A stretch of DNA of 64,000 nt from Galaxea fascicularis (Eukaryota > Cnidaria > Anthozoa > Scleractinia > Euphylliidae): assembly GCA_948470475.1 (NCBI GenBank), contig OX419347.1, forward strand, positions 5,369,643 to 5,433,642, written 5' to 3'. The translations under genes were made by a program, and so were the position numbers. A model generated the notes under the pieces. It was not told where the DNA came from and did no database searches. It saw only the letters and a program-made list of their open reading frames with translations. Positions 35,801 to 48,596 of the stretch are shown here, in pieces. The stretch's first letter is position 1, and every line of letters starts with the position of its first letter.

Positions 35801-38800
35801 GTTCGCGGACTCGAGGTCCTGGAGCTCCTTGCTGTGTTTTTCTAAAAAGTCGGCGATTTCCTCTTCGTGTTTCGCCTCTTCTTTGTCCTTGTCCGTCTTT
35901 AAGACCTAAACAGTTAGAGGAAAAGCACAGGGTTTAGTCAGGACATTCATCTGGTCAAAGAGAGTAATCATACACCTCGACTCATTCAACAAAGTTCCGG
36001 TTTAGCGGTTTAATAAGAAAATGACGTTGAATAATTTTCGCCTAATTTTTCCAAGCCACAATTCACAGGAAACTGTGGAAAAAAGCCAACCCCGCGTAAT
36101 AGAGTTCTAAAGTGATGAAGTCACAAAAATAAAATTTTTGAAATTATGGGATATGATGCCATATTCTTATAGAGCATCCTAAAAGACGCCCTCTTCCCAA
36201 AAATCAGCTCCGAATTGCAATTCTCGGTAGAGATATGAGGGATCAAAGTTTGATGGCATCCCATACAAACCCTTCAAAATTTGTTTCAGTTCCTTCAGTT
36301 TAGAACTGAACCAAAATTAGAGAGATTTATATGGGGCAGTATCAAATTTCAATCCTTTATATTTCGGCTGGGAATTACAATTAAGAGCTAATTTTTGGCA
36401 AGGACCCTTTTTTAAGGATACTCCATTCGGAAACGGCGCTCAATCCCATAGTTTCACAAATTTAATTTTTTGTGACGTCACACTTTAGAACTCTATGAAG
36501 CTGCCCTCCATTCATCTCCTCAGACTCTATGTCTAAAGGACAAAGGAGTGGTTACTAGGTAATCAAAAAAGAAGGGAAACCACTTCCACTTAACAACTTA
36601 TTCTTTCCACGTTTTCGGTAGCCATCGTGGCAGGCGTTTTAGGGGGAGGGGGGAGGGTGGGGGGAAAGGTGAACGACAAGGGTAACTCGAATCCCCCCTT
36701 CCATCTCTCCTTCGATCGCCTGCTACGCACACTACGTTTTCGGGCTTTCTTCTTACCTGGTTTTTAGTTTTGAGTGACTCCATCTCCTGTATAAACTTCT
36801 CCGTCAGCTCTTTTATCTTCTCGTTGTAGTTCATGTCCTTCAAGCGAAGCTGGTATTCATTCTCCATTTTGAGTTCTTCCACACGTGTTTTGAACTCTGC
36901 CATCATGGAATTCTTTTATAAAAAAACAAAACAAAAACACGGACAATTTGTGCATGTACTTTGTTCAGCAATGGTACCAAGTTAAAGTGGAGATACTCAG
37001 TCTGCATGGGGAATGATTGAGGGAGCCAAAGGAAAGACATGCTGACGCAATTAGTAATTTAATCACCGGACAATGTCCACCTTAAAGGGACTTAACGTCA
37101 CGACTATCTTGTTGTTTTGGATAAATTATTTCCAAAAACCGTTACTTGGAGCTTTTATTTATACAACGTTCCTGATAAACTATGAGGTAGATATCAAATT
37201 AACTTTATCAAAGAGCGCAACTCATCATAAGGGGTTTAATGATTTTTGTCGAGATAGCATCAAAACTTGAAAAACTTGGCCCAACCCTTTTAAGTTTCAA
37301 TCCATTTCCATCCTTGCCACATTGGTAGCAACAGGCGACAGGAAACAGTTTTCACAGACATCATTCACAAACAGTTCTAGTCATGTCATAACAGTCTTGA
37401 AGAACAAATCTAGACCATTATTTTAGGATCTCAATTGACGGCAAGACATATTTGGAGCTTTAAAAAGATGCTAAAATAGCGTGACATAACCCTTTTAAGA
37501 AACAGTAAGAGAAAGAAAGAGAAGGTATATGCATCTCAGCTTCATAACGTTTCTTCAGTCAATCGAATTCCTGGTAACGTTCAACTTGATTGCCTGGATT
37601 TTAGCACGTGAAACTTGCGCAACGTTTGACGCACGTTTATCCGACGCAGTGTACTATCCGAAAATGGGCTCAGACACAAATTTCAAAGAGGCTGAACTCC
37701 TATTTGGATCGATCATTTTTAAATCTAGGATTTTTCATTTGTAAATGCTGCAAAGGTTCAGATATAAAACAAAATCCAAATTTAGACTGGCGAGAATCTT
37801 GAGCTCTTTTAGTGGTGGAGAACAGGCATCTTAGCACTGAGAGTTGTCCATTGTCGCGCAGAAATCCAACACGTTAACCTAATATAAACGCACCTTCTCC
37901 TCCAGGTCAGATTTGGTGATAAGTATCTCCTCGGCATAACCCACTTCCTTGTCTCGCTTCCCTCCCCTGCCTTCCTTATCCACTGCTTTGAAGATAAACA
38001 AACATGCGTCCTCGGACACTGTGAACAGGTACTGATCGTCATAAGACATGCGCATCTGGAGGACAAACAAACACCAAAAGTTAAACTGAGGAAAAGTTTT
38101 GTTTTGTTTTATGAAGCAGAGAAGGAGAACAAGATGAGAGTTACGGGGAGTGTGAGGGTGTTCAAATATAAGACCAATCATAAAATACAAAATTTGCTGG
38201 TAGTGTATTTGTTTAAGTTGCAGAAAAACTCAAGAGAAAGTGCAAAATCTAACCTGCGAGCAAGCTCTCCGTTGCCCCGATCCTCGCTAGGCTCGCTTCG
38301 ATCGCCGCTCCGGCGAGTCCACCGGTCGCACACGAAAATAAATCTCACGCGAGATCCCATCGGAGTTATTTTGATATAATCCAAAATTCTCTTAACTAGT
38401 GTTCAAGGAACTGTATGAAAACTAGACAGTAGAATTATAATCAGATCTTGGAAGTCAAAGGGATGGACGCTGCATCCTCTGTTTATTCGTTGGCAAGAGA
38501 CTCCATTAAATTATTTTTGTAAGAGTAAGCTGATAGCACATTACTTTAGTGATGGCTCCAGAATGCACTTGGTGCTCTTGCCACTCTCCAGGAACGGTCA
38601 GCGGAAACTTCATGGCGCGCAGGGTCCCTGAGCTGGTGCCGGCAAAGAGCATGCGCCCAGACCGTGACATCACACACTGTGTTAACACGGTGTCATTGGC
38701 TGGAACTTCACGCAAAATCTGTTAACCAACGAATGCAAAAAAGTCAACATTTGTGTAGAAGGAAAGAAGAAACGAAGGAAGGGGGAAGGCGAGCGAAAGG

Positions 38801-41800
38801 AAAGTATGATAGAAAAAATACAATAAAAATTCTATACGGACTAAAAAGCAAAAGCAAAAGCACTTAAATTACTGCTTTGCAAGGACGCCGTGTGATGAAC
38901 ATTACTCTGGAAACCTGTGGCAACGAATCATTGATTTAAAGTTTGGCACCGCTCCACCACAACTGAGGCTCCTTATGAAGTATTCAGTACGAAGAACTAC
39001 ATGTACTACATTGTTCTCCGTATTTCTCCGGTTATACAAAATTGTGGGACGTTAAGCGGGGGGTGGGGCAACTGGGAGCAAGTACTGTAATTTTGTCGGA
39101 AACAAACATATCAGTTCCATTCACCTGGGAATCACAGATTTCTTTGATCGTCCTGTCTGAACCCACAGCAAAAGTGGTTCTACTGTCGGGCGACACAGAC
39201 ACACTAGTGTAACTACACGTCTTGAGTACACTCTCCCCCTCTCTCTTGTAACTGGTCACATTCCATTCATACACCGCACCATCCATGCCACAGGAAATGA
39301 TTTTGCTGTCATCCTGGCTCCAGATAACTTGGCGAACCTAACAAGACAAAGATTGGTCGTATTAACACAGTAATTTTATAAAGAAAATATCGACTGAGGA
39401 CTCCAAAATGAGTTCGTTGGTCTTTTCGAGCTTTTCCGATAACAACGCGAGTGGGCTTTGGTTCGGGCCACAAACAAGTGGTCGTACGGTGGGCTTCCAC
39501 CGTAATATTCCAGTGGAAAATACCATGGTGACCAGCTATTCCCTGTATGTATGTCTTCGCGAAGGAAGATCAACTCGATGTATATATCAAAAAATGACAA
39601 AACAACGTAGAAACGTTCATAAATAAAAATTTCAGTTACGAAGTGCATGCAGTCACAAATTGCTTACAAAAGCCAGATTTCAAGGAACAATGTGTTGAGA
39701 CGCGAATCACTTAGTAATTATACATGTACTTGTGTAAGCAGTTGTTTCATTTGTAAAACATTTGACGCAAACAGTGTAAACACAAAATGCCCCGGTTAAA
39801 GCTTGGACAGTCAGTTATAACTTGAACCAAATAAACTTATGCTAAAAGATTTCGTTTTCCCATAAGTACACGGCACATTTTGTTAGCTTCTTTTCCACAC
39901 CCGTCCTATTCACAGATCAATAATAGGCCATTTTCGTATTCTCGGTATTGAACTGGATCTAGCATGAAGTGGAGGCTCTTGCGGGGGAATACATTTACAT
40001 ATGAAAAGATTCCCCCGCAAGAGCCTCCACTTCATGCTAGATCCAGTTCAATACCGAGAATATGAAAATGGCCTATTGATTGGAATTATTCCAATGTCGA
40101 GTACCTTTCCATTGTGTCCTTTGAGGTTACCAACATTTTCGAAAGTTGTTGAGGAGTAAAGCTGGATGACATTACCATGTACGGCGGCAAAAAGATGTCC
40201 TCCATTACTGAATGAACACTGGAAACGAAAAGAAGGAATAAGGAGTCAAATGACACTCTATATTTCAAAACCCCTTGGCAACCCCATGAATTTTTAGCCT
40301 TTAGTGCAACAAAGAAATAGGATATGTCTGCACAGAGGCTATGAATCGCTCTTTTAAAAAACCTTTTGTCGTCCATCAGAAATACCTCCCAGCTGAGGAA
40401 GTCTCTTCTCTAGGAACGTCTCGCTATACGAGGCTCGTATGAACAAACATTTCTAGACTCTAAAATAAAGCTACAAAATTGTTAAGATTAGCGATTTAAA
40501 TTCTTTAGCCATGCCATGGTTACATGTTGCAATTTTTATTAATCACGAAAATCGCCAAAAATTAGAGGGAATAAGAATTTAAGTTATTCAAACATGTGAC
40601 TGACAGTGATCAGCGTTTTGAAAACCTTACTTAGTGCAAAAAGAACAAAAACGTTCCTGAAAAATATAGCCACTGAGATTTACCTCTCTGCAACCTCTGA
40701 TAGTAAACTCTTTGAAAGATCTGATATCATCGATCAACAGATTCATGAGTCGCAGCTTATCACTGAATCCAACCAAGATGTACAGTCCAGAAGGATGAAG
40801 GGCAATACTGTAACATTCCTCTTGGAACTCTTTGTACTGCTCTAAACAACTGCAAAGTAATACAAAAGTCAACTTCATTAACGCTCAAATGTAAAATACC
40901 ACCCTCTCGTGAGACGCGACTCTCGTCTCTCGAGACGAGTCCCTCAATTCGCGAGTGAAGTTGCATCTCACGAGTCGAGAGTCTCGTCTCAAGAGACAAG
41001 AGTCGCGTCTCACGAGAGGCTAAAAAAAACTGTCACTATCTCGCGAAAAGCTGTTGAGGTGATCACTAAACAACCTGTTCGAATTACCGAGTAAGTTGAA
41101 TTACGGGTGTCCATCATCATTCATTGGCATTTCACTGGGGTGTAGATAAATTTGTGCCAAGAGTGAAAAGAAAATATAGCTACTGAGACTTGGGCTTTTA
41201 GAAACTGTAAATGGTTTTGTTGTCTGTCAGATCCAGTAAAATAGTTAAGTTTGTCAATCATGGAATCATGCACGCATTAACTGTTAACTTACATGTACCA
41301 ACTTTTCTGTACTTTTCAACAAAATTATGATTAGTTTTACTTATAGATTTTCCATATGTACACATTTCGATGGAACTTCTGTAATCATAAGTGTCATTTT
41401 TACTGTTAGATACTGTATGTAGTATTTTTATCTTGCCAAAGGTATACCGAATAAAAACCATTCTCAAATAAGGCCACAAATATACCTAACAGCATTTACA
41501 TTATCAGTCCAGCCAAATAATTTATTATTCAGAACATTAACCCTTGCTAATCATTTTAAGGTATCAAAATACAAAAACTGTGGTTTTCATCATCGTCATC
41601 ATCATCACCACAGAAGACACTGAGAAGACAGTGGCCTGTTGTTACAGTATATCAACATTTTAATGCACAGTCTTACCAAGCTTCGTAGTTCCATATCCTC
41701 ACTGATCTATCCAAGCCACAAGTTGCAATCAGTGGTTTTCTTATACACACATCCATACCAGTTACAACACCATGATGGAAGGCTTGTGACAGCAGCTCAA

Positions 41801-44800
41801 AAGTAGCAATATCACCCTGTTCACAAAAATAATCAAAATTGAATACTATGCACAACATACTGTTCTTTGAGACTCTCTAACCAGGATTGTCAAGAGGATG
41901 AAAGTCTTGCAGTAGACTTCAGTACAATGTACGTTGCTTCAACAACCTTACTCAACCTGGCATTCACAAGTATCAAGTACATCAAAATAAATGCAAGTGA
42001 TGAGATATTTTTTTTATTATAAAATAGAAAACCCTTTTTCCACCAAAATGACCAAAAGAATATTTCAATTCTACAGCAGATTTTATACTGTGTGCTTCCA
42101 GAAAACCCCCACCCTCTCATCTAGGGTTATTTTGGTTTGCATCCCCACCCCCCCACCCCTTTAAAAACTTTTTCTTTTGCCTTTTCCCCCACCCCTGGTA
42201 TTTTCATTAAGCCCCTGTGGGGGGTGGGGGGTGGGGGAGGGGTGGTATGGATAGAATGTAATTCCTTGAACTGCAAGTTGACTGTTTTACATATTGAAGG
42301 AATACTTCATACACGTGTATTTCATATTTATCTACCACCTGTAGGTTTGCTACAATTCCAACCCAATTAATTTTGTCTGCTCAAGTATGAGTTGTACAAT
42401 TAATCTTGTCTGAGAGTACCAACCTGACTTGATAAAAATATTTTCTAAATCAGGCTGACTACTTTCATTTTCATTTAGCAGCTACAAATCAATTATAAAA
42501 ATAACTGTATAATTGGTGCTCTGATTGTTTCATGGTTACAAAAGGAAGGATTGTGAAATCATAGCATGTAAACAGGCCTTTAAATTGTTTTAGGTTAGCA
42601 TCTCAAATTATTGTTTTAGATTTATTTATTTCAAATTTTTTTTGAAGGATTATTTCAAGTCTTTTTATGGTGCAGTTATTCATTATTTATTCTGGAACTA
42701 CAAAAATTCATGATTATTTATTGTCTCTTTATATTTAAATAAGTTTAGGTGCTTAATTTGCAAGGCGTAAATAACAACTCATGTACTAACAATAACTGTT
42801 ATTTTTCTTGCAGGCTTTTTCCCTTTCTTTCCTTTCTGTAAGTAAATAAAGCAATAATCAATAAAATAATTAATTTTATTACCAACAATGCAAAGAAGAC
42901 ATTTCATATTTATTGGTTAGCAATTTCAAACAATAATGTCCTATTACATGTAAATTCAATTAACAAAAATTATATATATTTCAAAACAAATAATTTTATT
43001 ATGAAATTAATCAATAATACATTAATTTAATGACTTCTATCCCAGGTAGCATTTTACAATACATGTAGTTTAAAATGCACCTAACCCCAAAATATTTTTA
43101 TTCGCTAAAATAAATCTTTGCACCTGTTGGAAAAGCATTGTGCTCTTTTTTGATCATTTTTGCCAAATGCTGGCTTTTTATAGGCTTACAAAAAAGTAAG
43201 TATCATTTGGGGTGTGGGTCTATTCTTGAACTGACATCAAAAAACTGCTTTGCATGCATGTTTACAAAGACTTAATGCGATGCAAATCAGTTTGTGATGT
43301 CAATTCTAGAATAGACCCACATCCCATCTCACTCAGTCATGTACCAAATGATGCTTATTTTTTCTTATGTTTGGAAGCCAATAAAAAGCCAACATTTATC
43401 TAAAATGAACAAAAAAGAGCACAATGCTTTTCCAACAGGTGCAAAGATTTGTTTTAGCGAAAAAAATATTTTGGGGTTAGGTGCACTTTAAAAATAAATA
43501 CAAATTTGTTTATTTCAGTTAACACAGACTGTGTTATTTGTGATCCTCCAAATTTTTAACTTTTTCTAGCACAAATTAACTTTTTTAGGATTGGTCAAAA
43601 TTACCAGTATAAATTTTTAGGTGGACAATTGATTTTATTCTGCCACGGAATCCACTATTAAGTTTCAACATTCTTTTATGTTTAATTGAGGCTTTATGCA
43701 AACTTTTACTAATATTGTTTTATTCATTAGTTTATGTCCAAGCTTTACATTCTTATTTGGGACTCAATGAAATCAGTATCCAGTATTGACATCAAGTTTA
43801 TCGTCCCAAAGGGTAAGTTTTTTGAGCTGTTTCAGTCTTACAAATTTTGACCATTATGTTCTTAAATCGGGCATGGTTTTCAAGGGAGCAACAAGAGCAT
43901 ACACTGTACATGCATAAACGTATTTGTCTTTTCAACTCCAAATGGAAAGACAAGTAACCAAAATGTATCATTATTCTTGGCTTTGGCAGTGATGCAAGGC
44001 TTACAATGTAATTATTAGGATACAATAGAGCTGCAGGTAAGAAATTTGTACAGTCGAACCTCGATTATCCGGACCTCGATTATCCGGACTATTCGATTAT
44101 CCGGACTTTTTTCTCTGGTCCCATTTTTTTCATGAATATTAATTAGTTGTGATCTTGAAAACTCAAAGTCGCAAAAAGTCCAATAATCCTTTCAAAAGAC
44201 TGTTGAAACAGCGTATTATCCCGTGCGCTTTTCAAAATTCGCAAGTGCAACGAGACAAAGAAATATTCTAATACGTTCAGCTGATATATACATACAGGCT
44301 GTGTAGATTTCACAATTAAAATGATGTTTTCTTTGCTGTATACCTTTTGTTTACATGCCTATCTCATTAATATTCATATTTTCGATTATCTGGACTCTCA
44401 ATTATCCAGACTATTTACCGAGGTCCTGACGAGTCCGGATAATTGAGGTTCGACTGTAACTGAAATGTCAGGTCTGAAAATGAGTGTGGAAAATGGAATC
44501 TTTTGGTCTGAAAATAGGGTTAGGATTTGGAGAACCAGGCGACACACCCCTACAGGTGTACCAAGAATTCCGAGGAGTACCTACCCATGGCATTACCAAT
44601 GACAATTCTACTTACATGCAAGCCCCTTTAAATACACCCCACTCACCTTCCCAAGATCAGCCGTTGACATGGTGATGCAATACAGCTGGCTTGACTTGGT
44701 GCTACAAACCAGTGTCTCCTCTGATGGACTCACAGTGAGATTCATAATCTCTTGACTTTCTGAGATCTGCAGGTCAGGACTTTGAGAGTCAACAGGGATC

Positions 44801-47460
44801 TTAATTTCTCGGGTCTTCTTGTAGAAGTCCTTCTCCTCTGTCTTCTCAAAGAGATGTGCAGTGCCAGCACCACCAGAACAGATGAAGCCTTTGGAGAACG
44901 CAACGATGCAAGTCACATGTGGTGGAGAGCCTTGACTCATGCCACTTTCTGGTACACTAGCCATGCTTTGTCTGTAAAGTAACCAAGACAATGCATGTTG
45001 CGGATCAATTTTATCCTAGGTTTAAATTGTATTTTCCTTTGTTTCAAACTCATTTATGATACACCTTGAAACAAAGGAAATTAAAATTTAAAACAAAAAT
45101 ACATTGTAAAATTGACCCACAACACATCACAAAGTAGGGTGCGTATTATACATGGGTGCACATTAAACACAGTTAAATATGGTACATGTGCATGTATCAG
45201 GGCTTTTCTTTTACAATAAATCCTTTAATTTACTTGGCTCGTGCAATTACATATGCAAAATGTTCACTGTAGCCAATGCCAGTATTATCAGATATTGTTG
45301 GAAAACAAAAAAACTGAGCAGAAATTATGATTGATTGATTTTAATTTGCTAAAGAGAAATATTGAAAACTTGAGGCATAACTGCACAAAGAACTGTAACT
45401 TGCATTTTTTTGCCCATTTAAAGTCATACAGACTGTCTTTTTCCATGTTCAAATATACAGTATTATTCTTTTATACACTTTTACTAACCTTGTGGGGGCA
45501 GAGACATTTGCAGCAGCAGCAGCAACATTAAATTCATTTTTAAGTTCTCCTGATTCAAACAACAGAAGTCTCCCACTGTCTGTTCCTGCAATAATTCTTT
45601 CATCAGAGACCCATGCCTGACAGAGAAAGTTCTGCGGTTCCATTTTCTGGAAAGCAAACTGCTTTAAATTCCCTTCACTGTAGCGGAAGAGCTTGAAAAT
45701 TCCATTGCCAACCACACATAATTGAGTGTTGTCTTGAGGGTTAAATGTCACCTACATCACCAGAGTAAACAAAAATCTTAGATATTAATAATTATATTAT
45801 TATTACTATAGGTCTTAATCACACAGCAGCCATGTTGATTCCCGAGGGATTGAAAACTTTTCTTTTTGCACACCGAAACTTGTTCCCAAACATTTCAACT
45901 CGAGGCTCGGGGTACGTAATCTGTTGTCTATAGGCAATATGGCCACCATGCGAATAAGGCCCATTGTTATATTATCTCGGCAATGCACACGTTATGCAGT
46001 GACCTTGCATGTACTGTGCTGTCACATGGGATCTCAATGCCTCTGGCCATGTGATAGAATGACAGTTTTTAGGTTACAGCATTTGAGCTAAACCATACAC
46101 CTCTCAATTGAACTGTACAGGAAGTGGCAAAAATGAAATAGTTTTGCCTTCCGACTCTTCTACCGATTTTCTGAAGGTGACAGTCATTCTTTTTTTCGTT
46201 TTCACAGTTTTATTTACAAGACAAACACTTACACTACTTACAGCACTTATCCTTACTTTATGTATATATACTTACACTATACTTTCAGTACTTATACTTG
46301 TGCTACTTACAACACAATAACACCAATTAAATAACAGTCAGTGTACTTGTAATGCTCTTTCTAATGTGTAAATTATATTTTATGTATTTTTTCCATTTAA
46401 ATTTAAGGTGACACATTCTGCTTTTGAGAAAAAATAGGCAATAATTGATTATGTTTAAGAAGACAGCTAAATAATTGCTAAAGTTTGTTTCAGAGTTGTA
46501 CAGAAAACACAACATTCATTCTGGCAAGATGTCTGAGTAGATGTGTTTTTTTAACACTGCAGCTCTAGTTTTGGAAGCTATTTATAGCCGATAATTTTCA
46601 AAAATGTGGAAAGGTAGTTCAACATCTTCTGAAGAAGAATCCTTGTCACCAACGAACAACAAACCTAAATTTAACAGATCTTTGATGGAATTTGAAGCGC
46701 TTAGTGAATCACACAAGGTGGCATCTGTGGTCAATATGGCGGATAATTTAAACACTTGCGATGGAATGGTCTTGCAATGGTCTTGCAGAAGTTATCCAAT
46801 CTAGAATTTAAAGGACTATCATACACTGTAGAGTATTGTTGTTGTTCTTGCTAATTAACGTATGAGAATATTGCTACATGTGACTTCATGTTTGTCACTT
46901 GTTGCTGCAATGTTCTCACACAATACATGCAAATTGTATTTCCCCTCAAAAACTTTCCAAAGTTAAGCTTACGTTTGCTGTGTCTTGTTTACCTGATAAA
47001 CTGGAGAGTTCATCTGGTTTGTAGACTTTGTGACAGCCATCACTTTAGCTTTCTCCCAAGTCCAGTATAAGAGCGTCCAATCAGGTCTTCCACCTTGCGA
47101 AACAAGATATTTCGAATCTGGCGAGAAAGCCAAGCTAACAAATTCTGTCGACTGTACCTCTGGAGAGCTAAGAACTTTCTTCTTTCGCAGTGTGTTAAGA
47201 TCGTAAATAGTTATCGTAGCTTTCTCTCCTCTCTCAGCTATGGCGACGTATCGTCTGTTCGGACTTACCGCCAGGGCGGTCATTCCCGCGCTTTTATCAG
47301 TGCCAGGGATAAATCTTTGAGATTTCTGGTCGATATTGAATAAAATACAGTTCGATCCAGATGGATAAATGATTGTCTGCTCGTCAAGATAGCAAATATT
47401 GTCGGCTACATCGGCCTTCAAGCCGAAGCAGTGTCTGGGAGTCGCAACAGCAATCGACAT
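29882..47460 (-). CDS. CFAP57: CFAP57 (WDR65), ciliary WD-repeat/coiled-coil protein, 18 exons
   Basis: Exons in gene order: 46993-47460, 45489-45751, 44647-44971, 41677-41816, 40684-40849, 40105-40218, 39125-39337, 38545-38718, 37894-38055, 36757-36912, 35621-35905, 35245-35418, 34341-34499, 33442-33585, 32402-32518, 31670-31801, 31081-31224, 29882-30187. All have GT-AG borders and compatible phases (3642 nt, 1213 residues; human CFAP57 is ~1250). CFAP57 is an axonemal protein linked to inner dynein arms and ciliary beating. Residues 1-~640 form WD repeats ([30 protein letters not shown]). From ~660 to ~1190 a long coiled coil follows with highly conserved blocks such as [46 protein letters not shown] and [18 protein letters not shown]. 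The start ATG (47458-47460) opens a good N-terminus ([16 protein letters not shown]). Introns are full of fold-back elements, some within 60 bases of splice sites. A transposon-like unit lies 174 bases upstream. Confidence 0.96.
35493..35608. repeat. (CAT/CAC)n microsatellite beside CFAP57 exon 11
   Basis: About 116 bases of CAT and CAC triplets. It begins 11 bases beyond the splice donor of exon 11 (GT at 35619-35620), inside the intron. Read through, it would add an Asp/Gly run. Confidence 0.95.
36099..36496. mobile_element. MITE in CFAP57 intron 10
   Basis: Perfect 16-base terminal inverted repeats (ATAGAGTTCTAAAGTG and its complement), with further inverted similarity inside (TGAAATTATGGGAT / ATCCCATAGTTTCA). 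Non-coding, 398 bases. Confidence 0.7.
37080..37500. mobile_element. Possible MITE in CFAP57 intron 9
   Basis: CTTAAAGGGACTTAACGTCACG at the left and CGTGACATAACCCTTTTAAG at the right are imperfect inverted repeats. Non-coding. Confidence 0.45.
39922..40077. mobile_element. Near-perfect hairpin element, AATAGGCCATTT family
   Basis: Two 69-base arms (39922-39990 and 40009-40077) differ by one base and enclose an 18-base loop. The ends read AATAGGCCATTTT, shared with the element at 59599. It lies in CFAP57 intron 6, 26 bases beyond the exon 6 donor in the gene's sense. Confidence 0.9.
40903..41019. repeat. 117-bp imperfect palindrome in CFAP57 intron 4
   Basis: CCTCTCGTGAGACGCGACTC on the left is exactly inverted on the right. 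The whole is built of CTCGTCTC/GAGACGAG words with CTCGAGACGAG near the turn. It ends 54 bases before the exon 5 acceptor in the gene's sense. Confidence 0.85.
43072..43489. mobile_element. Long fold-back element in CFAP57 intron 3
   Basis: Ends AAAATGCACCTAACCCCAAA and its inverted copy TTTGGGGTTAGGTGCACTTT. The inverted similarity continues through AAAAGCATTGTGCTCTTTT and TGGGTCTATTCTTGAA, giving arms of about 170-190 bases. Non-coding. Confidence 0.85.
44051..44456. mobile_element. Pogo/Tigger-like MITE with TA duplication
   Basis: Starts CAGTCGAACCTCGATTATCC and ends with the inverted copy (GGATAATTGAGGTTCGACTG). TA lies on both sides (44049-44050, 44457-44458). Additional CGATTATCCGGACT copies form subterminal repeats. 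This is the end structure of pogo/Tigger elements of the Tc1-mariner superfamily. At 406 bases it has no transposase. It lies in CFAP57 intron 3. Confidence 0.88.
44995..45125. mobile_element. Short fold-back element in CFAP57 intron 2
   Basis: TTTTCCTTTGTTTCAA near 45037 pairs with TTGAAACAAAGGAAAT near 45066, and outer parts TGTTGCGGATCAATTTTA / AAAATTGACCCACAACA also pair. Confidence 0.65.
45811..45962. mobile_element. Small MITE in CFAP57 intron 1
   Basis: GGTCTTAATCACACAGCAGC(CATGTTG) and the inverted (CAATATGG)CCACCATGCGAATAAGGCC are imperfect terminal repeats. Non-coding. Confidence 0.5.
46604..46804 (+). other. Open frame of unclear nature in CFAP57 intron 1
   Basis: A 66-codon frame starts [16 protein letters not shown] and contains [16 protein letters not shown]. 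The Ser/Glu-rich start and a lone ATG inside an intron suggest a fragment of a transposon ORF1, but I recognise no family. It may be spurious. Confidence 0.2.
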
Positions 47461-47625
47461 CTTGATCGAAAATCTTGATATCTAAGCCTTAAAAATCTCG
47501 TTGGGGCTCTTCAAATACGTCTTTGAACGTTCCGGCTCCTCTTCGGGACCTTGCGAATGGAACTCTTGGCCTAGGTGTAACAAACACAACAAAATACTGC
47601 AGTACACGGGTCGCAGATTACTTCT

Positions 47626-47634
47626 GCAGAAAAC
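47626..47634 (+). repeat. Left 9-bp target-site duplication
   Basis: GCAGAAAAC, identical to 50777-50785, directly abuts the left terminal inverted repeat. Confidence 0.85.
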
Positions 47635-48297
47635 GGTCGGCATTAGATGCCATCCACTGAAACCACCTTTGCCGAGAGAGACTGAGGTTGAATTCAGACA
47701 CACTTCGTGACGCCTTTCGTGACGCCTTAGCCGACGCCTTACAAATAAATAACAGAAAGCGAAGACAGTCGAGACCGAATGTTTTCACGGCTTTATTGTT
47801 AATTTTCTCGCTCTGTTTATGTTTCTTTCGATGAATTTCGCTGTTTTTGGTGAGTATTAAAGCACTCCATAAATGTATGCATGTACTTTGTGTTATTTTG
47901 AACTGATCCGATAGGCTTGGTGGTGCTGGTTGATGTCGCTGATGCCATCCACCAGAACCACTTCATCATCCTAATCCAGATCTTTTGTTAACATGAACCA
48001 CGTGCATAGATAAATACAAAAATTAGTATTTACCAGCTGATTTGATGTTGATGTTGTGATGGGCCACAGTGAGGAATGTTTAAGTTACATTTTGAGTACT
48101 ACATATTCGAATTACTTGGACAAGTGGTTTTGGCAGATGGACATCCACCATCCACCAAAACCACCTTTTGAGTTTCCCTAAACGGTTACGTGCTCTGCAG
48201 TAGGTAGTTTTCATTTACTTAGGTTTGTTGTGAACGTTCTCACTTGTATGCTTTGACAGTGCCAACACAGGTATATACCACAGGAACATACAAGAAA

Positions 48298-48414
48298 AGA
48301 TTTCCGCACAGCACCACATATTGATTATACATGCATAACGACCCCTGTTCCAAAAACGAAATGTAGTTGAGGCACAACATGAATTAGTGTAGGGAGCTGT
48401 GTGGAAGGCTTGCC
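48298..48414. mobile_element. Fold-back MITE, CACAGCCCCATA family, copy 3
   Basis: Diverged copy: TTTCCGCACAGCACCACAT on the left, GGGAGCTGTGTGGAAGGC on the right, CCCCTGTTCC in the loop. It is nested in the leader or intron of the Penelope-bearing element. Confidence 0.5.
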
Positions 48415-48596
48415 ATATTCGACAAAGAAAGCAGGGCAGGGTCCTTTCATTGGACAGGTTGGGCCCTTTATAATTATATTTTTGATATATAATTTATTTG
48501 TGTTTGACCAACATTCATACTTTGTATGCAAAATGAAAGGGAATAAAATACTTTGCAAATAAATAATTTTAATATATAGTTTGTGCTTGTAGGGAA

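Noticed and set aside
44421..44456. CTGACGAGTCC resembling a hammerhead ribozyme core
   Set aside because: It lies in the terminal inverted repeat of the pogo-like MITE, and I see no matching GAAA strand or helices; the match is chance. I also looked for a hammerhead near the Penelope ends and found none.
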